6,378 nucleotides of DNA from NCBI GenBank assembly GCA_030641695.1, contig DAOWGY010000035.1, forward strand, positions 1-6,378. Direction: 5' to 3'. The position numbers and the translations under genes are program-made. The stretch comes from Gammaproteobacteria bacterium. GTDB lineage: Bacteria; Pseudomonadota; Gammaproteobacteria; Steroidobacterales; Woeseiaceae. Below the pieces are notes generated by a model that was given only the letters and a program-made list of their open reading frames with translations, was not told the origin of the DNA and made no database searches. Position 1 is the stretch's first letter. Each line of letters begins with the position of its first letter. Positions 1 to 5,967 of the stretch are shown here, in pieces.

Positions 1-413
1 AGAGCGATGACCAGCGGACGCTCCAACTCGAGCAACTGCTGTACGAGGTAAAGACCCTGGTACAGGCTGGTCGAGTCGACAACGGCGAGAATGCCGTCCG
101 GCGCCGCTGTCCCTTCCATGTGGCCCAGGATGACGTCGACCGCTATCTGCTCCTCGAGCGAATGCGCGCTGAGCGCGTGCGTGCCGGGCAGGTCAACGAG
201 TTCGAGCGAGCGCTCCCCGACCTTCAGGGTGCCGATATGACGCTCGACCGTAACGCCAGGGTAGTTGCCAATGCGTTGCCGCAGCCCGGTCAGCCGATTG
301 AAGAGCGTGCTCTTGCCCGAATTGGGATTACCGACAACCGCAACGCTGGCGTCGGTTCGCCGGCTTGAGGAAATCTGCTTTGCGGGTACGCGGATTTCGC
401 GGGACTTAGTCAC
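1..413 (-). CDS. feoB: FeoB ferrous iron transporter, N-terminal GTPase domain (partial)
   Basis: FeoB is the inner-membrane Fe(II) uptake protein whose cytosolic N-terminal G domain gates transport. Only the first 137 codons lie in the window; the gene runs off the left edge. The G1/P-loop GNPNSGKST is at residues 28-36, a switch I stretch IGNYPGVTVE at 48-57, and G3 DLPGTHALS at 74-82 followed by SLEEQIA, the usual FeoB pattern. The G4 motif and the membrane domain are outside the window. The start is a GTG (413-411) overlapping the last 8 bases of feoA; no ATG lies in frame between it and the P-loop. This places about 18 more residues, basic and Ser-rich, before the P-loop than in compact homologues such as that of E. 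coli. Translation is probably coupled to feoA, as no strong ribosome site is seen. The family assignment is near certain; the exact start is less so. Confidence 0.95.
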   Translation of the reverse strand, partial: MTKSREIRVPAKQISSSRRTDASVAVVGNPNSGKSTLFNRLTGLRQRIGNYPGVTVERHIGTLKVGERSLELVDLPGTHALSAHSLEEQIAVDVILGHMEGTAAPDGILAVVDSTSLYQGLYLVQQLLELERPLVIA

Positions 414-660
414 CGCCAGCCGCTAATGGAGAGACGGCGAAATGCCGGGCCTGCTCCTGGCGCAGCGATATGCCACGACCGAACAGCCGGAACTCCATGG
501 GATCGCCGCCGAGCGCGGAACTCGCGTGTTCGATTTCGGCGCCCTCGACGAGACCGAGTGTCATCAGACGCTGGACCTGCGGGTCCGTCGTGTTCACCGC
601 TGCGATAACGCCCTTCTGGCCTTTCCTCAACGATGCGAGCGTGCTGCTGTTGTTTTTCAT
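406..660 (-). CDS. feoA: FeoA, SH3-like partner of the FeoB iron transporter
   Basis: This 84-residue protein has the length and pattern of FeoA, a small cytosolic SH3-fold protein needed for FeoB-dependent Fe(II) uptake. The diagnostic stretch is seen at residues 32-65: LMTLGLVEGAEIE, then LGGDPMEFRL, then GRGISLR, matching the family pattern L..LGL..G..I......LGDP......G..ISLR. It begins on ATG (660-658) with only a weak purine-rich site (GAGACAGG) upstream. It ends on TAA at 408-406, inside the start of feoB, so the two form a feoAB operon. No feoC can be seen in the window. A Fur-like box about 100 bases upstream suggests repression by iron. Nothing in the protein looks damaged. Confidence 0.95.
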   Translation of the reverse strand: MKNNSSTLASLRKGQKGVIAAVNTTDPQVQRLMTLGLVEGAEIEHASSALGGDPMEFRLFGRGISLRQEQARHFAVSPLAAGGD

Positions 661-717
661 CGGCTACCTGTCTCGGGGTTTTCGCCATCCACCGAAATCC
701 GCCAGCGCATTATGTAA

Positions 718-734
718 CTAACGGATTTCGTTAG
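718..734. repeat. 17-bp inverted repeat in the feoA leader
   Basis: CTAACG and CGTTAG form perfect 6-bp arms around a 5-base centre (GATTT). It lies in the predicted 5' leader of feoAB, roughly 15-31 bases after the inferred start. It could be an operator for an unidentified dimeric regulator or a weak hairpin; it lacks the GC-rich stem and T-run of a terminator. Confidence 0.4.
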
Positions 735-741
735 GAGTTTG

Positions 742-755
742 CTAATCCAGATCAA
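742..755 (-). promoter_or_regulatory. Possible FNR-type site in the feo control region
   Basis: The minus strand reads TTGATCTGGATTAG, which fits the FNR consensus TTGAT-N4-ATCAA at 8 of 10 fixed positions. Anaerobic FNR control of feo is known in enterobacteria. Its position, directly downstream of the predicted -10, would not suit class II activation of that promoter, so it is either a repressor site, serves another start point, or is a chance match. Confidence 0.3.
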
Positions 756-784
756 ATGATAATGATTCGCATTAGTATACGCAA
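756..784 (-). promoter_or_regulatory. Leftward sigma-70-type promoter of feoAB
   Basis: On the minus strand, TTGCGT (784-779) and TATCAT (761-756) are separated by exactly 17 bases. The -10 matches the consensus at 5 of 6 positions and the -35 at 3 of 6. Transcription would start near 749, giving a feoA leader of roughly 90 bases. The Fur-like box covers the spacer and part of the -10, which is the typical arrangement for a Fur-repressed promoter and supports the call. Confidence 0.6.
758..776. promoter_or_regulatory. Fur box (ferric uptake regulator operator)
   Basis: The 19 bases GATAATGATTCGCATTAGT match the classical Fur box GATAATGATAATCATTATC at 14 of 19 positions, with the first nine identical and CATTA conserved in the second half. 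It overlaps the predicted feoAB -10 and spacer, so Fe(II)-Fur would block feoAB transcription when iron is ample. It sits about 130 bases ahead of the rightward operon at 908 and could affect that too, but no matching rightward promoter was identified. Confidence 0.8.
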
Positions 785-907
785 TAGGGGTTAATACGAA
801 TAGCCGGTTCAGCTTGTATTCAGCGGTCCACAGTTAGCTTTAGCCACGATGAGTCGCGGAATTCCTTCGCGGCCTGATCAGGCAAACGTAGCTACGAGGA
901 CCGTGTC
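777..907. other. Noncoding upstream region of the rightward operon
   Basis: No gene is visible here. The left end is AT-rich and the right end GC-rich. Possible -10-like strings (TAATAC at 792, TTGTAT at 814 as a -35) lack partners at proper spacing, so no rightward promoter is called. A perfect 12-bp palindrome GCCTGATCAGGC lies at 872-883, just ahead of the ribosome binding site CGAGGA (895-900) of the gene at 908. Confidence 0.5.
872..883. repeat. 12-bp perfect palindrome upstream of the envelope operon
   Basis: GCCTGATCAGGC is self-complementary without a loop and ends 24 bases before the ATG at 908. It may be an operator half-site pair for a dimeric repressor, but a 12-bp palindrome can occur by chance and no family is recognised. 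Confidence 0.3.
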
Positions 908-1765
908 ATGAATAATAAACGCCCTCTCGCACTACCCGTCGGAGCCTTCGACTGGGCGAGGCGCCAGGCGACGCTCGGACTGCTGCTTGCAGCTTCTGTA
1001 TTGATACTCGCGCAGTCGGCGCTGGCCAACACCCCCACGATCCGTCTGTTCCCGACATCCGTTGTCGAGGACCTGCGTCAGACCGGCAATGTCGCACGCG
1101 ATATGGAAACCGGCCTGCAGGAAGTCATCGGTCGACTCGATCAGCAACAGCAGCTTTACGAGGAGAGCAAGTGCGATGGCGCCGAGAATGACTCGGGTTG
1201 CCAGCGGCTCGCGCGCCAGATCGGAGCGACCTATCTCGAGATGCTGACGATCATGGAAGAGCGCCTCCCCGACATGGAGCACACCGTGAACAACACTCGC
1301 ATGAGTCTCGAGAAGGGTCTGCGTAACGAACTCGGCAAGAAGATGACGCCGTGGCAATTGCAGGAGACGCTAATTGGAAAAACGACGACAAGCACGACAT
1401 CGCCGTCGGCACCCACGTTGCGCGGCCGCTCCGGCATGCGCCTGTCCGAGCGCTTCAAACAGTATTATCAACTGGTCGCGACGTCCGGCAGCCAGAGCGA
1501 CCAGTCGCTTGCGGTACTGGCTTCGGACATCTACCTGGATATGGACGAGACCAGTCTGCTTATCGAGCGCACGCGTCAGGAAATTGCGCGCGCCACACTG
1601 ATGGAACAGCTCAACCAGTCCTTCGGCATCATCACGCCCGAGATGATGGAAGTCGTCGGCGGGGTCAAGTCGATTCTGTTCGGCGATGAAGAAACTCGCG
1701 CACTGGTTGCCGGGCCGCCGCCGGGCAGCATCGAGCAAGCCTACCGCAGCCCACTCGAACAATGA
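908..1765 (+). CDS. Exported helical protein of unknown function, first gene of envelope operon
   Basis: I do not recognise this 285-residue protein. It has a long Sec-type signal peptide: basic residues near the start and at 18-19, a hydrophobic core at about 23-35, and a likely cut after SALA (A40/N41). The RR pair is not followed by a Tat consensus. The mature part looks almost wholly alpha-helical, with heptad-like stretches near 50-90, 98-150 and 178-245, and a Ser/Thr-rich break near 157-170. Two cysteines, C89 and C98, bracket a short acidic loop and could form a disulfide pinning a helical hairpin. The ATG has a CGAGGA ribosome site 7 bases upstream. It heads the operon, with 37 bases to the lipoprotein gene, so it is probably a periplasmic component of the same assembly. 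Alternatives such as an adaptor or chaperone cannot be separated. Confidence 0.85.
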   Translation: MNNKRPLALPVGAFDWARRQATLGLLLAASVLILAQSALANTPTIRLFPTSVVEDLRQTGNVARDMETGLQEVIGRLDQQQQLYEESKCDGAENDSGCQRLARQIGATYLEMLTIMEERLPDMEHTVNNTRMSLEKGLRNELGKKMTPWQLQETLIGKTTTSTTSPSAPTLRGRSGMRLSERFKQYYQLVATSGSQSDQSLAVLASDIYLDMDETSLLIERTRQEIARATLMEQLNQSFGIITPEMMEVVGGVKSILFGDEETRALVAGPPPGSIEQAYRSPLEQ

Positions 1766-1789
1766 TCCCTTCGAAAACAGACAGGCCCC

Positions 1790-1795
1790 AAGGAG
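1790..1795 (+). promoter_or_regulatory. Ribosome binding site fixing a GTG start
   Basis: AAGGAG lies 7 bases before the GTG at 1803. This strong site decides the lipoprotein start against a longer reading from ATG 1686, which would bury the signal sequence behind about 39 residues overlapping the previous gene. Confidence 0.8.
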
Positions 1796-1802
1796 CGGCA
1801 TC

Positions 1803-2351
1803 GTGATTACAAACAAACTTTTCCCCACACTAACGGTGTTCGGCACACTCGCCGCGCTGCTGACCGTGGCGTCCTGTGCGACGACAGCACCCAGTTGTCC
1901 GTCTCCACAGACGCGCAATCTGGACAGCGCCATCAGCTTTGTGAAGACCTCACTGAATACCGGCTGCCAGGCGCATTTCGACCGTTATTACGACGATCTC
2001 CTGCGCATTGCCGAAGGCGACCCCAAACCGGAGAACAAGCGAACGTTCAGTGAGTTTCTCGTGTGGTCCGGCGACCAGGGACTACTGAGTACACGACAGG
2101 CTGAGGAGTACTACAACCGCTACTTCAACGTGAAGTTCATGTCGATGAAGGGCGATTACAACAATTGTTCGCACACCTGCCCGAACAAGCAGAAAGTGCT
2201 GTTCAACATGGAGCGCGAACTCTCTGACAAGGAACGCGGTCTTCTCAAGGTCAGCGAAGACAGGGATGGTTACTACCGCGCAGACCGCTTGTTCCAGGAA
2301 GTCGAACTGGTGCTCGAGGCAACTTGCACGGCCTGCGCGGCGGGCCGCTGA
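1803..2351 (+). CDS. Cysteine-rich outer-membrane lipoprotein, function unknown
   Basis: This 182-residue protein begins on GTG with a strong Shine-Dalgarno. It has a lipoprotein signal peptide: K5, a hydrophobic core at 10-22, and the lipobox VASC ending at C25, the residue to be lipidated. The next residue is Ala, not Asp, which by the Lol sorting rule favours the outer membrane. The mature chain holds six further cysteines, C32, C55, C122, C126, C175 and C178, including CSHTC and CTAC clusters; no CxxCH haem motif is present, so disulfides or a metal site are likelier. The rest is mainly helical and Tyr-rich (YYDD, EEYYNRYF, DGYYRADR). I do not recognise a family. It sits between the exported helical protein and the motor-like pair, so it may anchor the apparatus to the outer membrane. 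Confidence 0.87.
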   Translation: MITNKLFPTLTVFGTLAALLTVASCATTAPSCPSPQTRNLDSAISFVKTSLNTGCQAHFDRYYDDLLRIAEGDPKPENKRTFSEFLVWSGDQGLLSTRQAEEYYNRYFNVKFMSMKGDYNNCSHTCPNKQKVLFNMERELSDKERGLLKVSEDRDGYYRADRLFQEVELVLEATCTACAAGR

Positions 2352-2364
2352 CAGGAAACCAGCG

Positions 2365-3006
2365 ATGACACAGCGGCTCTTTCTGCAGGGATTGTTCGCC
2401 GGCGCCTTCGGCACACTGATGGGTGGCGCCGCACTCCTGTATACATTGGCGCGGCTGAATCTGATCCGACTTCAGGACACGGCCGTCAGCTCACCGAGTG
2501 AATGGCTCGCATGGGCCTATATCAATCTCGGTTCGTCAATCCCGGTCTTCACCGTCTTGCTGCTGGCATTCTTTATTACGCTCGGCCGCCTGCAAAAGCA
2601 CCTCGACACCGATAAGCCGGTCAATCAAATCGTGCAGCTCGATCACCTGACGGAAATCTGGACGACATTGTTCTTCGGTACCGGCGTTATCTGGACCGCG
2701 ATCGGCATGCGCAGTGCACTGATATACGCACTGGGCGACAGGGAACTTGCCCTGCAACAAGGCGCGTTCGCAATGCTCGAGCGCATGATCGATGGCGGCA
2801 TACTGCTCGCATTGTCGACGACGATCTTCGGCGGCGTTGGCGGATACATGATGCGGGTCTACAAGACGGTGACGCTCGGCGCGAAACTGCAACATCGCTA
2901 TGACATAGCGGCACGGGCCGACACGTCAGAAATGCGCGAGAGCCTGCATCGTATCGAGCAACACCTGAGTGAACGTGACCTGGCTACCGAAGAGCCCGGG
3001 ACATGA
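2365..3006 (+). CDS. MotA/TolQ/ExbB-like inner-membrane channel subunit
   Basis: The 213-residue product has four predicted membrane helices, at about 9-29, 53-73, 102-122 and 142-163, then a charged cytosolic tail with a helical end (187-205). The last two helices carry the family core: FFGTGVIWTAIGM (103-115), like the GLLGTVWGI segment of TolQ/ExbB, and IDGGILLALSTTIFGGVGGY (142-161), like the GI..AL.TT..GL segment. Members form pentamers that use ion flow to drive a partner in the periplasm (flagellar MotA, TolQ, ExbB). The loop between helices 2 and 3 is short, so this is a compact member. An AGGAA ribosome site lies 7 bases before the ATG, and the stop overlaps the next start (ATGA), as expected for a stoichiometric stator pair. 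The exact subfamily and the ion used are not known. Confidence 0.72.
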   Translation: MTQRLFLQGLFAGAFGTLMGGAALLYTLARLNLIRLQDTAVSSPSEWLAWAYINLGSSIPVFTVLLLAFFITLGRLQKHLDTDKPVNQIVQLDHLTEIWTTLFFGTGVIWTAIGMRSALIYALGDRELALQQGAFAMLERMIDGGILLALSTTIFGGVGGYMMRVYKTVTLGAKLQHRYDIAARADTSEMRESLHRIEQHLSERDLATEEPGT

Positions 3007-3872
3007 TGCGTTCGCCCCTCTTCTACCCGATGCACCGTGGCGATTCGGAAGCCGGCGGTGCTGCCGATTTGCAGACCGACATCATGCGGTTCATGGCGAT
3101 ACTGGCATTGTGCCTCCTCGCCATCTTTGCGCTTGTACAAAGCATCCCGCTGATCCCCGAAGCGCCAGCGCAGTCGACTGCAGCGGCAGCACCGCCACCA
3201 TTACCTGTGCCAGTGTCCGAGCCGATAGAAGACGAAACGATCGTCACCCCCACTCCGCCACCCGAGGTCGAGGAAGTCGAGAGGCCTGTTGTGCTGAAAC
3301 GTCCGAAGTGGACGTCGACATTTGTTCCCCAACAGCGTTCGTTGTCGCGGCAGGTGATACAGGCGCCGCAAGCGGAGGAGCGCCCGGAGCCGATAAAAGC
3401 GGCAAGCGCCCCGCCACCTCCGTCCACTCCTTCACCACAGCCGACCACAGCTACGAAACCCACCCCGCTGGAAGTGCCGTCAAGCTCACCGCCTCGCTCT
3501 TCCGCCGCACAAGACCGTGGATTCACACTGCGCTTCGAATCCGACCTCGCCCTGACGCGGCTCGTCGCCGCGGGCCAGGTCGGTTTCTTTGCCATGGGCG
3601 ACGGACGTGCGCGGCGCATGACCGTCAGCGACAGCCGCATCAGCTTCTGGGACGCCTCCACGCCGAACGCGTTTCACGAAATGGAGACGTCAACGGTGCC
3701 ACGTGCGGTTATCGACGCATTGAGCCGATCCGGCGTGAATACGGCCTCGATAGACTGGGGCGTCACTCTGCCCGGAAAGCTGCGACAGCAGCTTGATTCG
3801 TTAATGCGTGACAATTCCGGCGGTTCTCTTGTCATCGGGCTCGACGGCAAACTCAGGCTGGAGGCGTCATGA
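3003..3872 (+). CDS. ExbD/TolR/MotB-like single-pass protein with Pro-rich linker
   Basis: The protein has 289 residues. A short cytosolic start (1-25) leads to D26 and one membrane helix (about 27-47, IMRFMAILALCLLAIFALV). An Asp at the head of a single helix is the proton-carrying feature of ExbD, TolR and MotB. A long Pro-rich, acid- and base-containing linker follows (about 49-170), reminiscent of the TonB arm. The C-terminal domain (about 173-289) is mixed alpha/beta and not recognised; no OmpA-like peptidoglycan motif is seen. The gene starts four bases inside the channel-like gene and ends four bases inside the next. The inference is that it is the moving partner of the channel, carrying force through the periplasm. 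It could also be a TonB-like arm only; the lack of a TonB SxxxH helix motif argues against plain TonB. Confidence 0.68.
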   Translation: MMRSPLFYPMHRGDSEAGGAADLQTDIMRFMAILALCLLAIFALVQSIPLIPEAPAQSTAAAAPPPLPVPVSEPIEDETIVTPTPPPEVEEVERPVVLKRPKWTSTFVPQQRSLSRQVIQAPQAEERPEPIKAASAPPPPSTPSPQPTTATKPTPLEVPSSSPPRSSAAQDRGFTLRFESDLALTRLVAAGQVGFFAMGDGRARRMTVSDSRISFWDASTPNAFHEMETSTVPRAVIDALSRSGVNTASIDWGVTLPGKLRQQLDSLMRDNSGGSLVIGLDGKLRLEAS

Positions 3873-5413
3873 GCTCACGAATCATCACGGTGGCGCTGCT
3901 CCTTGTCGCAGCAATGCCGGCGGTTGCGAAAGAAAGAAACCTCGACCGCTGGTTCGACCAGGAACTGGTGCCGTTCGTCTCCACGCAACTTGTCGAACAT
4001 CCGCGCTTCAAGGGCGAGACTGTCATGTTCGTCGTGCTCGAAGACAAAGTACCGGCATCGGTAAGCAACGCGCTGGCGCTATCGCTGCGCGACCGCCTGC
4101 TCGATGCCGCGCTCAACACGGCTGGCGTCTCGATCGGCTGGCGCCAGGGCGGCACGCCGCCAGCGCGCGGCACGCAACCCGTCGACTGCACCCACGATGA
4201 CGTCCATTACTACATCGGTGTCGAGGTATCGCAGCGTATCGATGGTGGCTACGGAATCAGCGTGCGCGCACTCGATCTCGAGGATCGCAACTGGGTTACG
4301 GGCTTCGGCATGAAATGGCGCGGGCAACTCAGCACGATCCAGCGGCAAGCGATGCGTCGGACCCAGGCTGATCGAACATTTCGCGGCGCGCGCGACGTGC
4401 CGTTTGCGGCGGACCAGGCTGATTTGCTCGCTGCACACCTGGCGCACGAATTGTCTTGCGCCCTGCTTCGTGAAACCAGCGGCAGCTATATCGTGGCGGC
4501 CGACTACGACGCGGGTACGGGCAACAGCCTTGATGCAACGGTTGAACTCGTCGGCAATAACCTCGCCAGTCACGACGCGCTGGAGCTCACGGTGGATGGG
4601 GATCGAATCAACGCGCAACTCAGCGGCAAGGCTCACCGCATCGATGATGCACTGTTTCAGTACTGGTTGACCGTGACGCCAACAGACCCGGCAGACGAAC
4701 TGTCCACGCTCAGTACGAGCGCCTACGTGCTGTTGCCGGGTTACCGGCTTGCCGAAGAGTCGGCTACGGAGCACCGTGCGCCACCCGATCTTCCGCGCAC
4801 GGACTCAAAGCCGCGGCCGACAAGCACGCTGGCCCGCGCCTCGATAACGATCCCGAATGCCGGCCACGACGCCTTGCTTGGACCGCTGCGAATCCTGGAG
4901 TCAGACAGTTCGGCGGCCTGTGACACAATGGTTGGTGCCGCAATGCAGCGCACGACCTATTACAGCAGTCGGCGATCATGCTCGCTGCTATCGGCAGATA
5001 CGCACCGCGACGCGATCATCTTCGTGCTCGAACACCAGGCGAATTACGGCCTCGTGCGCCTCGGCGGGCCGGCTTGCCACGAGCGCATATCACCACACGT
5101 CGTCACTCGTGGACAGCCAATGCGGTACCCGATACCGTTCGCGTCGATCGGCAACAGCCGCACGCGGGAAACTCTTGAATGGCTGGTCTCTCCCGGGGAA
5201 GACACGTATTACGCGTTTGCGGTAAGCGATACCCGGGCAGCGCGCCAATTCGCCAATCACTTCGATGAATTACCGATGCGTTGCAGCGGCACTCTGCGAC
5301 CGGGGCTTGAGAACAATGCCTTGCATCGCTGGCTCGACGAGTTTGCGATGCTGGCCGCGCGTCACGCCAGGCACGTCGACTGGCGCGCGATAGAAGTTAA
5401 GGACGTGCTGTGA
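3869..5413 (+). CDS. Large exported six-cysteine protein, function unknown
   Basis: This 514-residue protein has a clear signal peptide (core 5-15, PAVA cut at A20/K21). Residues about 24-200 form one domain: a helix, a beta strand (ETVMFVVLED), a helix (VSNALALSLRDRLLDAALN), a strand, and then a strand-rich stretch ending with WVTGFGMKWRG. This order recalls the small periplasmic domains of CsgG, LpoB, FlgO or TolB-N type, but that is a fold-level guess. Residues about 200-295 look like a beta-sandwich. A Pro-rich linker (about 300-325) precedes a C-terminal domain (330-514) with strands and a final helix. Cysteines are C107, C197, C351, C371, C403 and C472, consistent with three disulfides. 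The ATG overlaps the previous stop, with GGAGG four bases upstream. It is probably a periplasmic or surface partner of the motor-like pair. Confidence 0.85.
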   Translation: MSSRIITVALLLVAAMPAVAKERNLDRWFDQELVPFVSTQLVEHPRFKGETVMFVVLEDKVPASVSNALALSLRDRLLDAALNTAGVSIGWRQGGTPPARGTQPVDCTHDDVHYYIGVEVSQRIDGGYGISVRALDLEDRNWVTGFGMKWRGQLSTIQRQAMRRTQADRTFRGARDVPFAADQADLLAAHLAHELSCALLRETSGSYIVAADYDAGTGNSLDATVELVGNNLASHDALELTVDGDRINAQLSGKAHRIDDALFQYWLTVTPTDPADELSTLSTSAYVLLPGYRLAEESATEHRAPPDLPRTDSKPRPTSTLARASITIPNAGHDALLGPLRILESDSSAACDTMVGAAMQRTTYYSSRRSCSLLSADTHRDAIIFVLEHQANYGLVRLGGPACHERISPHVVTRGQPMRYPIPFASIGNSRTRETLEWLVSPGEDTYYAFAVSDTRAARQFANHFDELPMRCSGTLRPGLENNALHRWLDEFAMLAARHARHVDWRAIEVKDVL

Positions 5414-5423
5414 GGACAGAACG

Positions 5424-5966
5424 ATGATGCGTTTACTGGGTGTACTTGTGGGATCCGCCCTGGCCGTCGCCGCACTTGTCGTGTTCATCGGTATTCCCGA
5501 GTTCACGGCCGAGACCAGCGTTGCCGACAACACGGTCATTACCTTGCCAATGCGCTCGGAACCCGCCGTCCAGGTCGAACCTGCCGAGCCGGTCGATCCC
5601 GAAGTGGCGGCATCTGAAGTGGAGAATCTCACTGCGGAGGCGCCAGCACCTGTTCCTGATCCTGTCGAAGAGAACCTTGGGCCTGCCGAAGAACCTCACG
5701 CTGAGCCCGAGGTCGCAGCGGCAGAACCTTTGCAACCATTGCAGGATCCGCAACAGTGGTACGCGTTCTGGAGTCCGTTCCGCAGCCAGATCGCCGCGTC
5801 CGGATTCGTCGACCAGTTGCAACGGGTCACCGGACTCGACTACCGCGTCGTCAAATTGAAGTCCGGCGTCTACGAGGTTGCTTTCGCCTATGCGACTGAC
5901 GACGAGATTACGATGAACCTGTCGCAAATCTCGGCCGCAACGGGCCTCAAGCTCCCGGAAGGCTGA
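5424..5966 (+). CDS. Membrane-anchored SPOR-like domain protein
   Basis: This 180-residue protein has one N-terminal hydrophobic helix (about 4-24), best read as a signal anchor. A very acidic Pro/Glu/Ala-rich linker follows (about 26-108), then a C-terminal domain of about 68 residues (112-178). That domain shows the strand-helix-strand-strand-helix-strand order of SPOR domains: WYAFWSPFRS, a helix, LDYRVVKLKSG, VYEVAFAYATDDE, a helix and GLKL. SPOR domains bind peptidoglycan strands stripped of stem peptides. Anchor, linker and SPOR together resemble FtsN or DedD. It contains no cysteine. The ribosome site GAGGA overlaps the previous stop, and the lytic transglycosylase gene begins one base after its stop. 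It probably positions the assembly at processed peptidoglycan. The SPOR call rests on pattern and length and is not certain. Confidence 0.7.
   Translation: MMRLLGVLVGSALAVAALVVFIGIPEFTAETSVADNTVITLPMRSEPAVQVEPAEPVDPEVAASEVENLTAEAPAPVPDPVEENLGPAEEPHAEPEVAAAEPLQPLQDPQQWYAFWSPFRSQIAASGFVDQLQRVTGLDYRVVKLKSGVYEVAFAYATDDEITMNLSQISAATGLKLPEG
5957..5962 (+). promoter_or_regulatory. Ribosome binding site for the GTG-started transglycosylase
   Basis: GGAAGG lies five bases before the GTG at 5968, within the last codons of the SPOR-like gene. No in-frame ATG occurs before the signal peptide core, so this site decides the start. Confidence 0.7.
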
Positions 5967-5967
5967 C

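Noticed and set aside
120..368. 82-residue plus-strand open frame at the left edge
   Set aside because: It is antisense to the FeoB G domain, whose motifs are unmistakable on the minus strand.
1686..1802. Longer start (ATG 1686) for the lipoprotein
   Set aside because: It would put about 39 residues ahead of the signal peptide and overlap the previous gene; the GTG at 1803 has a strong AAGGAG site.
1766..1802. Terminator between the first two operon genes
   Set aside because: No hairpin with a T-run is visible in the 37-base gap.
1370..1933. 187-residue minus-strand open frame crossing two plus-strand genes
   Set aside because: Antisense to the end of one gene and to the signal peptide of the next; no features of its own.
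3023..3661. 212-residue minus-strand open frame
   Set aside because: Its Gly-rich middle is simply the antisense of the Pro-rich linker; no domain or start signal.
2969..3796. 275-residue plus-strand open frame overlapping the ExbD-like gene
   Set aside because: Arg/His/Ala-rich shadow frame without domains; the overlapping frame from 3003 has a membrane helix, a good ribosome site and ATGA couplings at both ends.
2365..3872. Zorya (ZorAB) anti-phage motor
   Set aside because: The pair lacks a long ZorA-type cytosolic tail and an OmpA-like domain in the partner, and no helicase or nuclease gene follows; the neighbours are exported and wall-acting proteins.
4079..4774. 231-residue minus-strand open frame opposite the 514-residue gene
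   Set aside because: Antisense shadow in GC-rich coding DNA, no ribosome site or recognisable motif, and it lies wholly within a well-supported gene.
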